Below, piece by piece: positions 51,736 through 59,260 of a stretch of DNA of 64,000 bases. The notes under the pieces were generated by a model. The model was given only the letters and a program-made list of their open reading frames with translations, was not told where the DNA came from and made no database searches. Location: the NCBI RefSeq assembly GCF_042665545.1, contig NZ_JBHTCM010000025.1:62001-126000 (forward strand), read 5' to 3'. Both the position numbers and the translations under genes were made by a program. The stretch is from Rhodocista pekingensis (GTDB lineage Bacteria; Pseudomonadota; Alphaproteobacteria; Azospirillales; Azospirillaceae). Within the stretch, counting starts at the first letter, position 1. Each line of letters begins with the position of its first letter.

Positions 51736-52970
51736 CGTGCCCCCTCGCCGCCGCTGCGGCCCCAGATGTCGTGGATGACGCTCTCGATCTCGGCGTTGAC
51801 GCTGTTCAGATAGTCCAGCCCGCGCTCATAGGTGCGGCGGTTCACGTCGCTGGCTTCCAGCTCGTAGTAGCTCTGCTTCATGTTGCCGGCATTGTCGAGG
51901 CCGGTGGTCAGGGCCATCCGGTTGGTCATCAGCGTGTCCGCGAAGACCGCCCCCATCCACTTCACGAGCTGGGTCTGGTTGGCATCGGAGGTCTGGTACT
52001 TGGTGACCAGCAGGCGCACGGCATCGAACTGCTTGACCCGTCCGCCCTCGGCCGCGGCCAGCGTCTCCAGCGTCTCATGCACCATGCGGAAGAACCGCCC
52101 GGCGGAGGAGAAGTCCAGCATGGAGGGCGGGATCGGCACCAGCAGCAGGTTCGCCGCCATCACCGCGTTGATGGACAGGTACGACAGCGACGGCGGGCAG
52201 TCGCAGACGACGACGTCGTAGCGGTCGTCGATCGACGGCAGGGCGTCCGCCAGCACCCGCCAGAAGCGCAGCTCGCGCTGGCGCATCTGCCGCACCGGGA
52301 CCTCGAACTCGGTGGAATAGAGGCCCAGGTTCGCCGGCACGATGTCCAGCCCGTCCCAGTAGGTCGGGCGGGCGAGGTCGGCCAGCGACGCCGTGCGGCT
52401 CCCCTCGTCCAGGGTGAACAGGCGGTAGAGCGTGTCCAGCCGGTCGAAGTCCTCGTCCGGGACCAGCCCGAACATGGAGGTGGCGCTGGCCTGGCTGTCC
52501 AGGTCGATCAGCAGCACCCGGTAGCCCTGGAGCGTAAGGTACTGCGCCAGATGCACGGAATGGGTCGTCTTCGCCGCCCCGCCCTTGAAGTTGGCGACGG
52601 TGACCGTGGCCAGCTTTTCCCCGCGTGCCCGGTCGCGCCCGACCCGGTAGCGCGCGTCGCCCGTGGCGGCGAACAGGCGGCGGCGGATCTCGTTGACCTC
52701 GGCCAGGGTGAAGGCGCGGCGGTTGCCGGCGCCGACCACCGTGCCCTCGGGCCAGCCGTCCTGTCGGATCAGGCCGCGCAGGTGGCTTTCGGAGATGCGC
52801 AGCAGCCGCGCCGCCTCCGGCGTCGGGATCAGGCGCAGATGCTTGGACTTGTCGGGGTGCGACTGCACCTCGATGATGCGGCGCTGGATGGCGTCACAGC
52901 CCTCCGAATGCTCCAGGAACAGCCGCAGGGGGTCGGTCGTGCCCAGCGCTGTCCGTTCCGCCGTGTCCAT
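51732..52970 (-). CDS. repA: Plasmid-type partition ATPase RepA/ParA
   Basis: 412 residues. The N-terminal ~110 residues contain a helix-turn-helix of MerR-like type (LIPTPEAARLLRISESHLRGLIRQDGWPEG), as in autoregulatory type Ia ParA proteins. The deviant Walker A is in VANFKGGAAKTTHSVHLAQYL, Walker A' in LLIDLDSQASATSMFGL and Walker B in VVVCDCPPSLSYLSINAV. GGAGGA lies seven bases before the ATG. A symmetrical element (52998-53035) just upstream may be its operator. Partition of a low-copy replicon; forms an operon with repB. Confidence 0.92.
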   Translation of the reverse strand: MDTAERTALGTTDPLRLFLEHSEGCDAIQRRIIEVQSHPDKSKHLRLIPTPEAARLLRISESHLRGLIRQDGWPEGTVVGAGNRRAFTLAEVNEIRRRLFAATGDARYRVGRDRARGEKLATVTVANFKGGAAKTTHSVHLAQYLTLQGYRVLLIDLDSQASATSMFGLVPDEDFDRLDTLYRLFTLDEGSRTASLADLARPTYWDGLDIVPANLGLYSTEFEVPVRQMRQRELRFWRVLADALPSIDDRYDVVVCDCPPSLSYLSINAVMAANLLLVPIPPSMLDFSSAGRFFRMVHETLETLAAAEGGRVKQFDAVRLLVTKYQTSDANQTQLVKWMGAVFADTLMTNRMALTTGLDNAGNMKQSYYELEASDVNRRTYERGLDYLNSVNAEIESVIHDIWGRSGGEGAR

Positions 52971-52997
52971 GCGATCTTCCTCCGTCCGTGCAGTTCC

Positions 52998-53035
52998 CGT
53001 TCTTATCCGGGATGCGCATCGAAAGGGAAAGAACG
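52998..53035. promoter_or_regulatory. Nested inverted repeats upstream of repA (candidate operator or parS)
   Basis: The outer arms CGTTCTT (52998-53004) and AAGAACG (53029-53035) enclose a perfect 10-bp palindrome, GATGCGCATC (53011-53020), almost on the same centre. It lies 28-65 bases upstream of the repA ATG. It does not match the repABC parS consensus GTT-N4-GC-N4-AAC. RepA operator or a different centromere element is inferred. Confidence 0.55.
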
Positions 53036-53119
53036 AATTCTGGCGGAGTGATGAATTTATGCAGGAATGCGGCAGAAATCCCGCACTGCCTGGACTCTTC
53101 GACGCTCCGGACGCCGACG

Positions 53120-53893
53120 TCAGTAGCGCGGCAGCACGGCGGTGGACCCGGACCCGGCAAGCCGTTCCACCGTGACACCGACGCCGTAGAGCCGCTCCAG
53201 CGCCGCTGCGGTGGCGACCGTCTCCGGCGGACCCAGGGCTGCGATCCGCCCGCCGTCCAGCAGGGCCACGCGGTCGGCCAGGGCGTGGGCCTGTGCCGGA
53301 TCGTGGGTGGACAGGATGATGGCGCGCCCCTCCGCCTTCAGGGCGCGGATTCGTTCCAGCACCCGGACCTGGTTGCCGAAATCCAGGCTGGAGGTGGGCT
53401 CGTCCAGCACCAGCAGCGGCGCTCCCTGCGCCAGCGCCCGCGCGATCAGCGCCAGTTGCCGCTCGCCACCCGACAGGCGGGTGCAGGGCCGTCCGGCCAG
53501 ATGGCCGATGCCCATCAGGCCGATGGCCTCCGCCGCGGCCGCATGATCGGCCGGGCCGGGCGTGCGGAAGGGGCCGATGTGCGGCGCGCGGCCCATCAGC
53601 ACCAGCTCCGCGACAGTGAAGGGGAAGCCGGCGGTGGCGTGCTGCGGCACCAGGGCCACGCGGCGGGCGATCTCGTCGCGCGCCAGCCGGGCGATGTCGT
53701 CGCCGTGCAGCAGCACCCGTCCGGACCGGGCCGGCAGCAGGCCCAGCAGCGTCTTGAACAGGGTGGTCTTGCCGCTGCCGTTGGGACCCAGCAGGCAGAG
53801 CACCTCCCCGGCCGCCAGCGACAGCTCGACCCCGGCGCCGACGGTGCGGCCCGGATAGCCGAAGGCCAGGGCGCGGGTTTCCAGCAGGATCAT
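53120..53893 (-). CDS. FecE-type ABC transporter ATP-binding protein
   Basis: 257 residues. Walker A is in CLLGPNGSGKTTLFKTLLG, the signature in TRLSGGERQLALIARALAQ, Walker B in LLVLDEPTSSLDFGNQ, and the switch His in ILSTHDPAQAHAL. ALVPQHATAGFPFTVAELVLMGR is typical of iron-siderophore/cobalamin-type importers. The ATG overlaps the permease stop (ATGA). It is the last gene of a leftward uptake operon (58739 to 53120). Confidence 0.93.
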   Translation of the reverse strand: MILLETRALAFGYPGRTVGAGVELSLAAGEVLCLLGPNGSGKTTLFKTLLGLLPARSGRVLLHGDDIARLARDEIARRVALVPQHATAGFPFTVAELVLMGRAPHIGPFRTPGPADHAAAAEAIGLMGIGHLAGRPCTRLSGGERQLALIARALAQGAPLLVLDEPTSSLDFGNQVRVLERIRALKAEGRAIILSTHDPAQAHALADRVALLDGGRIAALGPPETVATAAALERLYGVGVTVERLAGSGSTAVLPRY

Positions 53894-54927
53894 GTCCAGC
53901 CCCGCCGCCCCAGGGCCATCAGCCAGAGGAAGAAGGGCGCCCCCAGGCAGGCGGTCAGGATGCCCAGTGGCACCTCCACCGCCGCCACGGTGCGGGCCAG
54001 CGTGTCCAGCACCAGCAGGAAGCCCGCCCCCAGCAGCAGCGACGCCGGCAGCAGCCGCGTGAAGTCCGGCCCCACCAGCATCCGGGCCACATGCGGCACC
54101 AGCAGCCCGACCCAGCCGACCAGTCCGGCGACGGCGACGCTGGCGGCCGTCATCAGCGTCGCCCCGGCGATGAACAGCAGGCGCAGCCGCCGCGTCTCCA
54201 GGCCCAGCGCCTTCGCTTCCTCTTCCCCCAGGGTCAGCAGGTTCATCCGCCAGCGGAACAGCCACAGCGGCAGCAGTCCCAGCAGGCAGGCAGGCAGTAA
54301 TGCCAGCATGTCATCAGGCCCGACCGCTGCCAGGCTGCCAAGCAGCCAGTAGGTGATGGCAGGAAGCTGGTCGTAGGGATCGGCCAGCACCTTCAGCAGG
54401 CTGATGGCGGCGCTCAGCATGGCTCCGACGGCGATCCCCGTCAGCACCAGTTGCAGCACGGGATCGTGCCCGCGCAGCGCGGACCCGATCAGATAGACCA
54501 GCGCCACGGCGGCCAGCCCGCCGGCGAAGGCCAGCGCCTGGATGACCAGCACCGGCTGCGCCAGCACGATGCCCAGGATGGCGCCCAGGCTGGCCCCGGC
54601 GGACACACCCAGCAGGTCCGGGCTGACCAGGGGATTGCGGAACAGCGACTGGTATGCCCCGCCGGCGGCGGCCAGGGCGGCCCCCACGGCCAGGGCGGCC
54701 ACCACCCGCGGCAACCGTATCTGCCAGATCACCGTCTCCACGGCGGGAGAAAGGCCGCTCTCCCCGCCCGTCAGGCGCGCCCGCAGTGCGGCCAGAAGCT
54801 CGCCCGGCCCCACCGGGTACTGGCCGACGGCGAAGGCCAGCAGCACTGCCCCGCATACGGCGACCGCGGGCAGCCAGCGCCGCCAGGGCAGGGGCGGGGA
54901 CACCGTCGGCCGGGTCTCGGCCGTCAC
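53890..54927 (-). CDS. FecCD-family ABC transporter permease
   Basis: 345 residues with about ten membrane segments. Family signatures RLPRVVAALAVGAALAAAGGAYQSLFRNPLVSPDLLGVSAGAS and the cytoplasmic coupling helix near LGEEEAKALGLETRRLRLL are present, followed by VAVAGLVGWVGLLVPHVARMLVGPDFTRLLPASLLLGAGFL. It imports a metal chelate or oxyanion across the inner membrane together with the ATPase and binding protein. Its start overlaps the stop of the binding-protein gene (54924-54927). Confidence 0.93.
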   Translation of the reverse strand: MTAETRPTVSPPLPWRRWLPAVAVCGAVLLAFAVGQYPVGPGELLAALRARLTGGESGLSPAVETVIWQIRLPRVVAALAVGAALAAAGGAYQSLFRNPLVSPDLLGVSAGASLGAILGIVLAQPVLVIQALAFAGGLAAVALVYLIGSALRGHDPVLQLVLTGIAVGAMLSAAISLLKVLADPYDQLPAITYWLLGSLAAVGPDDMLALLPACLLGLLPLWLFRWRMNLLTLGEEEAKALGLETRRLRLLFIAGATLMTAASVAVAGLVGWVGLLVPHVARMLVGPDFTRLLPASLLLGAGFLLVLDTLARTVAAVEVPLGILTACLGAPFFLWLMALGRRGWT

Positions 54928-55988
54928 CGCCCCGCCCCGTCACCGCCGGGCGGGGTCAGCAGCGTGGCCAGTTCGTCATCGCTCAGGCTGCGATGGTAGA
55001 AGCGCTCGAAGAAGTCGCGGACGACCGGACGGATGTCTTCCGGGAAGAGCTCGGGGTAGAGCACGGAGACCAGCCAGCGCGCCCCGATCAGCCGGTTCAC
55101 GCCCGGCGGGAAATCCACCCAGGGAAAGGGCAGCCGGGGGGCCAGATGCACCCGGCCCTCGCGCACCGCCCGCAGCCCGGCCCAGCGCGGATCGTGCCGG
55201 GCCAGATCGTAGAAGCGGGCGTCCGTGGTGACGATGGCGTCCGGGTCCCAGGCCAGCACCTGCTCCAGCGACACCTGGGCCAGCCCGCCGGCCCCGGCGG
55301 AGACGGCCACGTTCACCGCCCCCACCCGTTCCAGCACCTCCGTGTTGATCGACCCGGCGAGCCCCGTCTCCAGCCCGTCGGGCCCGCGGCCGTAATAGAC
55401 CCGCACCCGCCGCTCCGGCGGCAGGGCGGCCAGCCGGCGGTCGATCTCCGCGATCATGGCCTCGGCCCAGCCGGCAAGATTTCCGGCGCGCGCCTCCAGG
55501 CCCAGCAGCGTGCCCAGCCGGCGGTAGGTGGCCGGCGTCGCCGCGAAGTCCCCCGTCAGGACGACATAGGGAATGCCGGTCTGGCGCTGCACCCGCTCGG
55601 CCAGATCGGCATAGGTGGCGCCGGTGGACCCGGAATCGAGGATCAGATCCGGGGCCAGCGCCACCACCGCCTCCGGGCTGGCGGTGGCCGCGCGGCCGGT
55701 CAACTGGCCCGTGGCCGGCAGGGTGGCATAGGGGGCGGCCAGGGCCGCCTTGACCTCCTCGGCATTCTCCCGTGGCCAGCCCAGCATCCGCTCCGGCGCC
55801 AGGGTGTAGAGCAGGATCGCCGCCGGGCCGCCGGCGACGAAGACCCGATCCACCCGGTCGGGCACCGGCACCGTCCGGCCGGTATCGTCCTGGAAGCTCC
55901 GCGGACCGGCCGCGAGCGCCGTCCCGGCGGCCGGTCCGATGGCGATGAGCAGGGTCAGGGCGCAGCGCAGGAGGAAGCGGCGCATCAC
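54924..55988 (-). CDS. Periplasmic metal-chelate binding protein (FecB/MolA-like)
   Basis: 354 residues. Signal peptide about residues 1-26 (LLRCALTLLIAIGPAAGTALA). The mature part starts RSFQDDTGRTVPVPDRVDRVFVAGGPA, typical of class III binding proteins. EAVVALAPDLILDSGSTG and VSLEQVLAWDPDAIVTTDARF complete the two-lobe pattern. The VYYGRGPDGLETGLAGSINTEVL segment resembles a subgroup I associate with iron chelates or molybdate-type ions, but the ligand cannot be told. Cotranscribed with permease and ATPase. Confidence 0.88.
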   Translation of the reverse strand: MMRRFLLRCALTLLIAIGPAAGTALAAGPRSFQDDTGRTVPVPDRVDRVFVAGGPAAILLYTLAPERMLGWPRENAEEVKAALAAPYATLPATGQLTGRAATASPEAVVALAPDLILDSGSTGATYADLAERVQRQTGIPYVVLTGDFAATPATYRRLGTLLGLEARAGNLAGWAEAMIAEIDRRLAALPPERRVRVYYGRGPDGLETGLAGSINTEVLERVGAVNVAVSAGAGGLAQVSLEQVLAWDPDAIVTTDARFYDLARHDPRWAGLRAVREGRVHLAPRLPFPWVDFPPGVNRLIGARWLVSVLYPELFPEDIRPVVRDFFERFYHRSLSDDELATLLTPPGGDGAGR

Positions 55989-56067
55989 GGGACCTCCGGA
56001 TCGGACGGGGAAGGGCAGGGGAAGGGGCAGAGGCAGGGGAAGGGCAGGGGAGCGGCGGAACCGGCGG

Positions 56068-58155
56068 TCACAGCCGGGCCCGGGCGCTGAGATAGAAGGA
56101 GCGACCGGCCTCCGGGAAACCGTCCGTGAGCTGGTAGCTGCGGTCGAACAGGTTGCGCACGCCGGCGCCGACCTCCACCGTGTCGGTCAGGCTGTAGTCG
56201 GCCCGCAGCCCGACCAGGGTATGGGCGCCCGTGCGGTAGTAGAGCCGCCCGTCGGTCGTGGCGGTCCAGCGCTCGCCCGCCACCTCGACCGTCGGCGTCA
56301 GCCGGAGATCGGGCAGCGGCGTCCAGTCGGCATAGAGGAAGACGGTGTGCGTCGGCACCCCGGTGGGTTTCAGGGCGGCGTTGGTCGGATCGTCGATGTG
56401 GCGCTTCACCAGCGCGTAATTTCCGCCCACGGTCAGCGTCTGCGCCAGTTCCACCGCCAGCGACAGTTCCGCCCCGTAGAACTCGCCCGAGCCGACATTG
56501 CGGCTCTGGGTGACGGACTGGCCGTTGTAGATGAAGGGGACGGAGACGACGTAGTCGTCCACGTCGTTGTAGAAGACTGCCGCCTCGACGGAGAGCGCCC
56601 CCGTCGTCCAGGAGCCGCCGAGATCGATGTTGGTGGCCCGCTCGGGCTTCAGGTCCGGGTTCGAGGTGGCACCGCCGAAGCGGGAGCTGAAGCGCTCGAA
56701 CAGGGTGGGGAAACGGGTGCGCGACGACAGACGGGCATGGAGTTCGGCGTCGTCGCCCAGCGACTGCGACAGCGCGGCCTGCCAGTTCCAGGCGTCGCTG
56801 TCGCGGGTCGGATAGATCACGGGGCTGCCGGTCGCCCCGCCCGCCCAGTCCTCCGCCCGCTTCAGGTCGCGCCAGTCGTAGCCGAGGCCCGCCGTCAGCA
56901 GCAGGGTCGGGGTCAGGGACAGGCGGTTCTCCAGCGCGACAGACCAGGTCTCCTCCGTCGAGACCTGCTCCGGCTCGGTGAAGCGCGACGGGCTGAAGCT
57001 GGTCTGCCATTCGCCGTGCCGGTCGCGGCGGTAATGGACGGCGGCGGCCAGGGTGTCGCGGTCGGCGACCGGCAGCGTCAGTTCCAGCGATCCGCCGTAG
57101 GCCTCGTCGTCATAGTAGCTGTCGAACGCACGCCCCAGCGTCTGCCGCGTCTGGGCGGCATCGTCGAAGGCCTGCAACAGGTTGTCGAACCCGTTGTAAT
57201 AGGCCCGCGTCTTCAGGGTCGTTCCGGTCCCGATCCGGGTGCTGGAGAGGAAGTACAGGCTGTCCAGGTCCCAGTACGGCCAGCGCCAGTAGCGCTGGAT
57301 GGAGGCGGGGTCGGTGACGTGCAGCGGCGCGTTCTTCGATCCCTCCTGGCGGGTGTAGCTCAGGCTGTACTCGTCGGTGTCGTTCGGGGTCAGCCCGACC
57401 TTGGCGTTGACCCGCCAGTCCTCCGTCTCCGAGCGGTTGCGGCGACCGCCATCCTCCGTCGCGGTCGGCGTGAAATCCTTGGGCAGGGTATAGTGGTCGC
57501 GGTCGTTGCGGGCGGCGGAGACCTGGGCGTACCAGCCCTGCTGGCGGGTGCCGGCCAGCCCGAACAGGGTCTTGCCGGCGAAGTCGGTGTCGCGGTCGAG
57601 CGTGACGGTGGCGCTCGCCTCCAGCTCGATCTCCTCGGTCGGCCGGCGCGTCACCAGATTGATGGCCCCGCCCATCCCGCCCGGCCCGTCCAGCACCGAG
57701 GCGTAACCCTTGGCGATCTGCACCTCGGCCACGTCGGCCGTCAGGAAGCGCCCGAAATCCAGGCGGTTGTCCGCCGGCAGATAGACCCGGATGCCATCGA
57801 TCGAGAGCGGCACCTGGAAGCGGTCGAAGCCGCGCACGGAGATCAGGCGTTCGTTGCGCGAGCCGCCGGAGTTGGACGCGGTGACGCCGGGCACGAGACT
57901 CGCCGCTTCGTCCAGGGTCGGCCGGTTGAAGCGGTAGATGGCGGCGTCGGACAGGCTGGTGCCGCCGATGGCGAGCCGCTCGCTGCGCCGGCCGACGATG
58001 ACGATCTCACCCAGTTCGAAGGCCGCCGATCCCCGGTTCCTGTCCTGTGTCTGACGGTCCTGCGCGCCCGCGGGAGGGGCGGCCGTCAGCGCGGTGGCCG
58101 TCAGAACGGTGGTGGCGAGCAGAAGCGCAAGACGGGGACGGACGGGGATCGGCAT
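56068..58155 (-). CDS. TonB-dependent outer-membrane receptor
   Basis: 695 residues. Signal peptide about residues 1-31 ending GAQ. A TonB-box-like GEIVIVGRRSE is at the start of the mature protein. The plug domain includes EAASLVPGVTASNSGGSRNERLISVRGFD and DGPGGMGGAINLVTRRP. A 22-strand barrel follows and ends with a terminal aromatic strand, SFYLSARARL. It carries the substrate of the downstream ABC transporter across the outer membrane. It lies between trmO and the binding-protein gene; about 80 bases separate it from the latter. Confidence 0.92.
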   Translation of the reverse strand: MPIPVRPRLALLLATTVLTATALTAAPPAGAQDRQTQDRNRGSAAFELGEIVIVGRRSERLAIGGTSLSDAAIYRFNRPTLDEAASLVPGVTASNSGGSRNERLISVRGFDRFQVPLSIDGIRVYLPADNRLDFGRFLTADVAEVQIAKGYASVLDGPGGMGGAINLVTRRPTEEIELEASATVTLDRDTDFAGKTLFGLAGTRQQGWYAQVSAARNDRDHYTLPKDFTPTATEDGGRRNRSETEDWRVNAKVGLTPNDTDEYSLSYTRQEGSKNAPLHVTDPASIQRYWRWPYWDLDSLYFLSSTRIGTGTTLKTRAYYNGFDNLLQAFDDAAQTRQTLGRAFDSYYDDEAYGGSLELTLPVADRDTLAAAVHYRRDRHGEWQTSFSPSRFTEPEQVSTEETWSVALENRLSLTPTLLLTAGLGYDWRDLKRAEDWAGGATGSPVIYPTRDSDAWNWQAALSQSLGDDAELHARLSSRTRFPTLFERFSSRFGGATSNPDLKPERATNIDLGGSWTTGALSVEAAVFYNDVDDYVVSVPFIYNGQSVTQSRNVGSGEFYGAELSLAVELAQTLTVGGNYALVKRHIDDPTNAALKPTGVPTHTVFLYADWTPLPDLRLTPTVEVAGERWTATTDGRLYYRTGAHTLVGLRADYSLTDTVEVGAGVRNLFDRSYQLTDGFPEAGRSFYLSARARL

Positions 58156-58217
58156 GGCGGCGGCGTCTCCAGCGGGCAGGACTGCGCCGGGGCCGGCCCA
58201 TCCGCCCCGGCCAGCGG

Positions 58218-58739
58218 TCAGGAACGGGGCGGGACCCCGCCGCCGGGCGCGTCGCCGGGCGTGGGCGGGGCGAGGGGGGTGAAGATCCGGCGGTCGGGCT
58301 TCAGATCCAGCAGCGGCGTGCCGTCCACGCAGTCCAGACCGCGCACATGCAGCACCGGCCCTTCGATCCGCAGCAGAGTCACGATCTGCGTGCCGATCGG
58401 GTTCGGGCGCAGCGGGGAGCGCAGGGCGAAGGTGCCGCGGGTCTGGCCGTCGTCGCGCGGGCTCTGGCGGACCAGGGTGCGTGCCGAGCGGTCCAGCCAG
58501 TACAGCACCTCGATCTCGCCATACCGCTCCAGCCCGTCCAGGGCGGCGACCCAGGGCTCGAACACCTCGATACGGCAGACCGGGCCGTCGTCCCGGCCCT
58601 GCCGGGGACACTCCTCCGGGCGGGTCCAGGGGGTGTGGATGCGGCCGATGAAGTAGAGCGTGGCATCCGTCGCCGCCGGGGCCTCCACGGCCACTTCCCC
58701 GGTCCTCAGCGTCGTCGCGGTCCTGCCCGGTCCTTGCAT
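58218..58739 (-). CDS. trmO: tRNA (t6A37) N6-methyltransferase TrmO family protein
   Basis: 173 residues. The family pattern is clear: IGRIHTPWTRPEECPRQG near the N-terminus, the SAM/tRNA motif GTFALRSPLRPNPIGTQIVTLL, and GLDCVDGTPLLDLKPDRR near the C-terminus. TrmO methylates threonylcarbamoyladenosine at position 37 of tRNA-Thr. Members of this family also occur inside metal uptake operons, as here, where it is the first gene before a TonB receptor. Whether this copy acts on tRNA or on the transported ligand is open. An inverted repeat lies 61-86 bases upstream. Confidence 0.85.
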   Translation of the reverse strand: MQGPGRTATTLRTGEVAVEAPAATDATLYFIGRIHTPWTRPEECPRQGRDDGPVCRIEVFEPWVAALDGLERYGEIEVLYWLDRSARTLVRQSPRDDGQTRGTFALRSPLRPNPIGTQIVTLLRIEGPVLHVRGLDCVDGTPLLDLKPDRRIFTPLAPPTPGDAPGGGVPPRS

Positions 58740-59260
58740 CGCGTCACCCTGTTCCGCCGTCTGCCCGGCTGGTCCGGTTGCGGGGCCACGGCCACCGCAT
58801 CTTCCGAACCGCTATATCCGGAAGAATACAAAGGGTGTCGAGCTTACCGCAAGTGCGAAACGGCAGGCGCGGCACCGGTCGGGACGGGAGTCGCTGGTGA
58901 TAAGGGCATCAGGAACCCGGCCCGCCACGAGGAAGCGAACCGGGCCCGGGTGGCTGGCGTAAATGGACCCACGAAGCAGAATATCTTTTCGATACATACA
59001 TATGATAGCAAGAAACAACCGGTCGATTGCGGCTCTCGATAAGGCAATAACTCGTCTACATTGCCGGAAAACTGAGCCCTTCGTGCCACACATGTTACGA
59101 AATAGTGAAGCCGCGACACTCCGAAGGTTGGAGCATTTCCCCACGCTTGCTAGCCATCTGCCCCCGGTGGTGCGCGGAGGCTGGTCGAACGGTGCGCCCA
59201 CCGTCATGGCAGCGCGGCCCGTTCCGCCGCCCGTTGGTTTGCTCCAGAGAACGAAGGGAA
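58740..59260. other. Divergent regulatory region between trmO operon and TonB receptor
   Basis: About 521 bases. The trmO side holds an inverted repeat (58800-58825, separate entry) and, on the minus strand, a TTGCGG-17-GTATTC arrangement that could be a sigma-70 promoter. The centre (58965-59110) is notably AT-rich (ATATCTTTTCGATACATACATATGATAG), so promoter elements for the receptor are likely there, but I cannot assign them. No gene is recognised. Confidence 0.5.
58800..58825. promoter_or_regulatory. Inverted repeat upstream of trmO, candidate operator
   Basis: TCTTCCG-N12-CGGAAGA forms 7-bp perfect arms. Inside and next to it, ACCGCTATATC resembles one half of the molybdate-regulator (ModE) box as I recall it; the second half is poor. 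It sits 61-86 bases before the trmO ATG and could control the uptake operon. Confidence 0.45.

Noticed and set aside
52998..53035. Canonical repABC parS site
   Set aside because: The element is symmetrical but does not fit GTT-N4-GC-N4-AAC; it is kept only as a candidate operator or a different centromere element.
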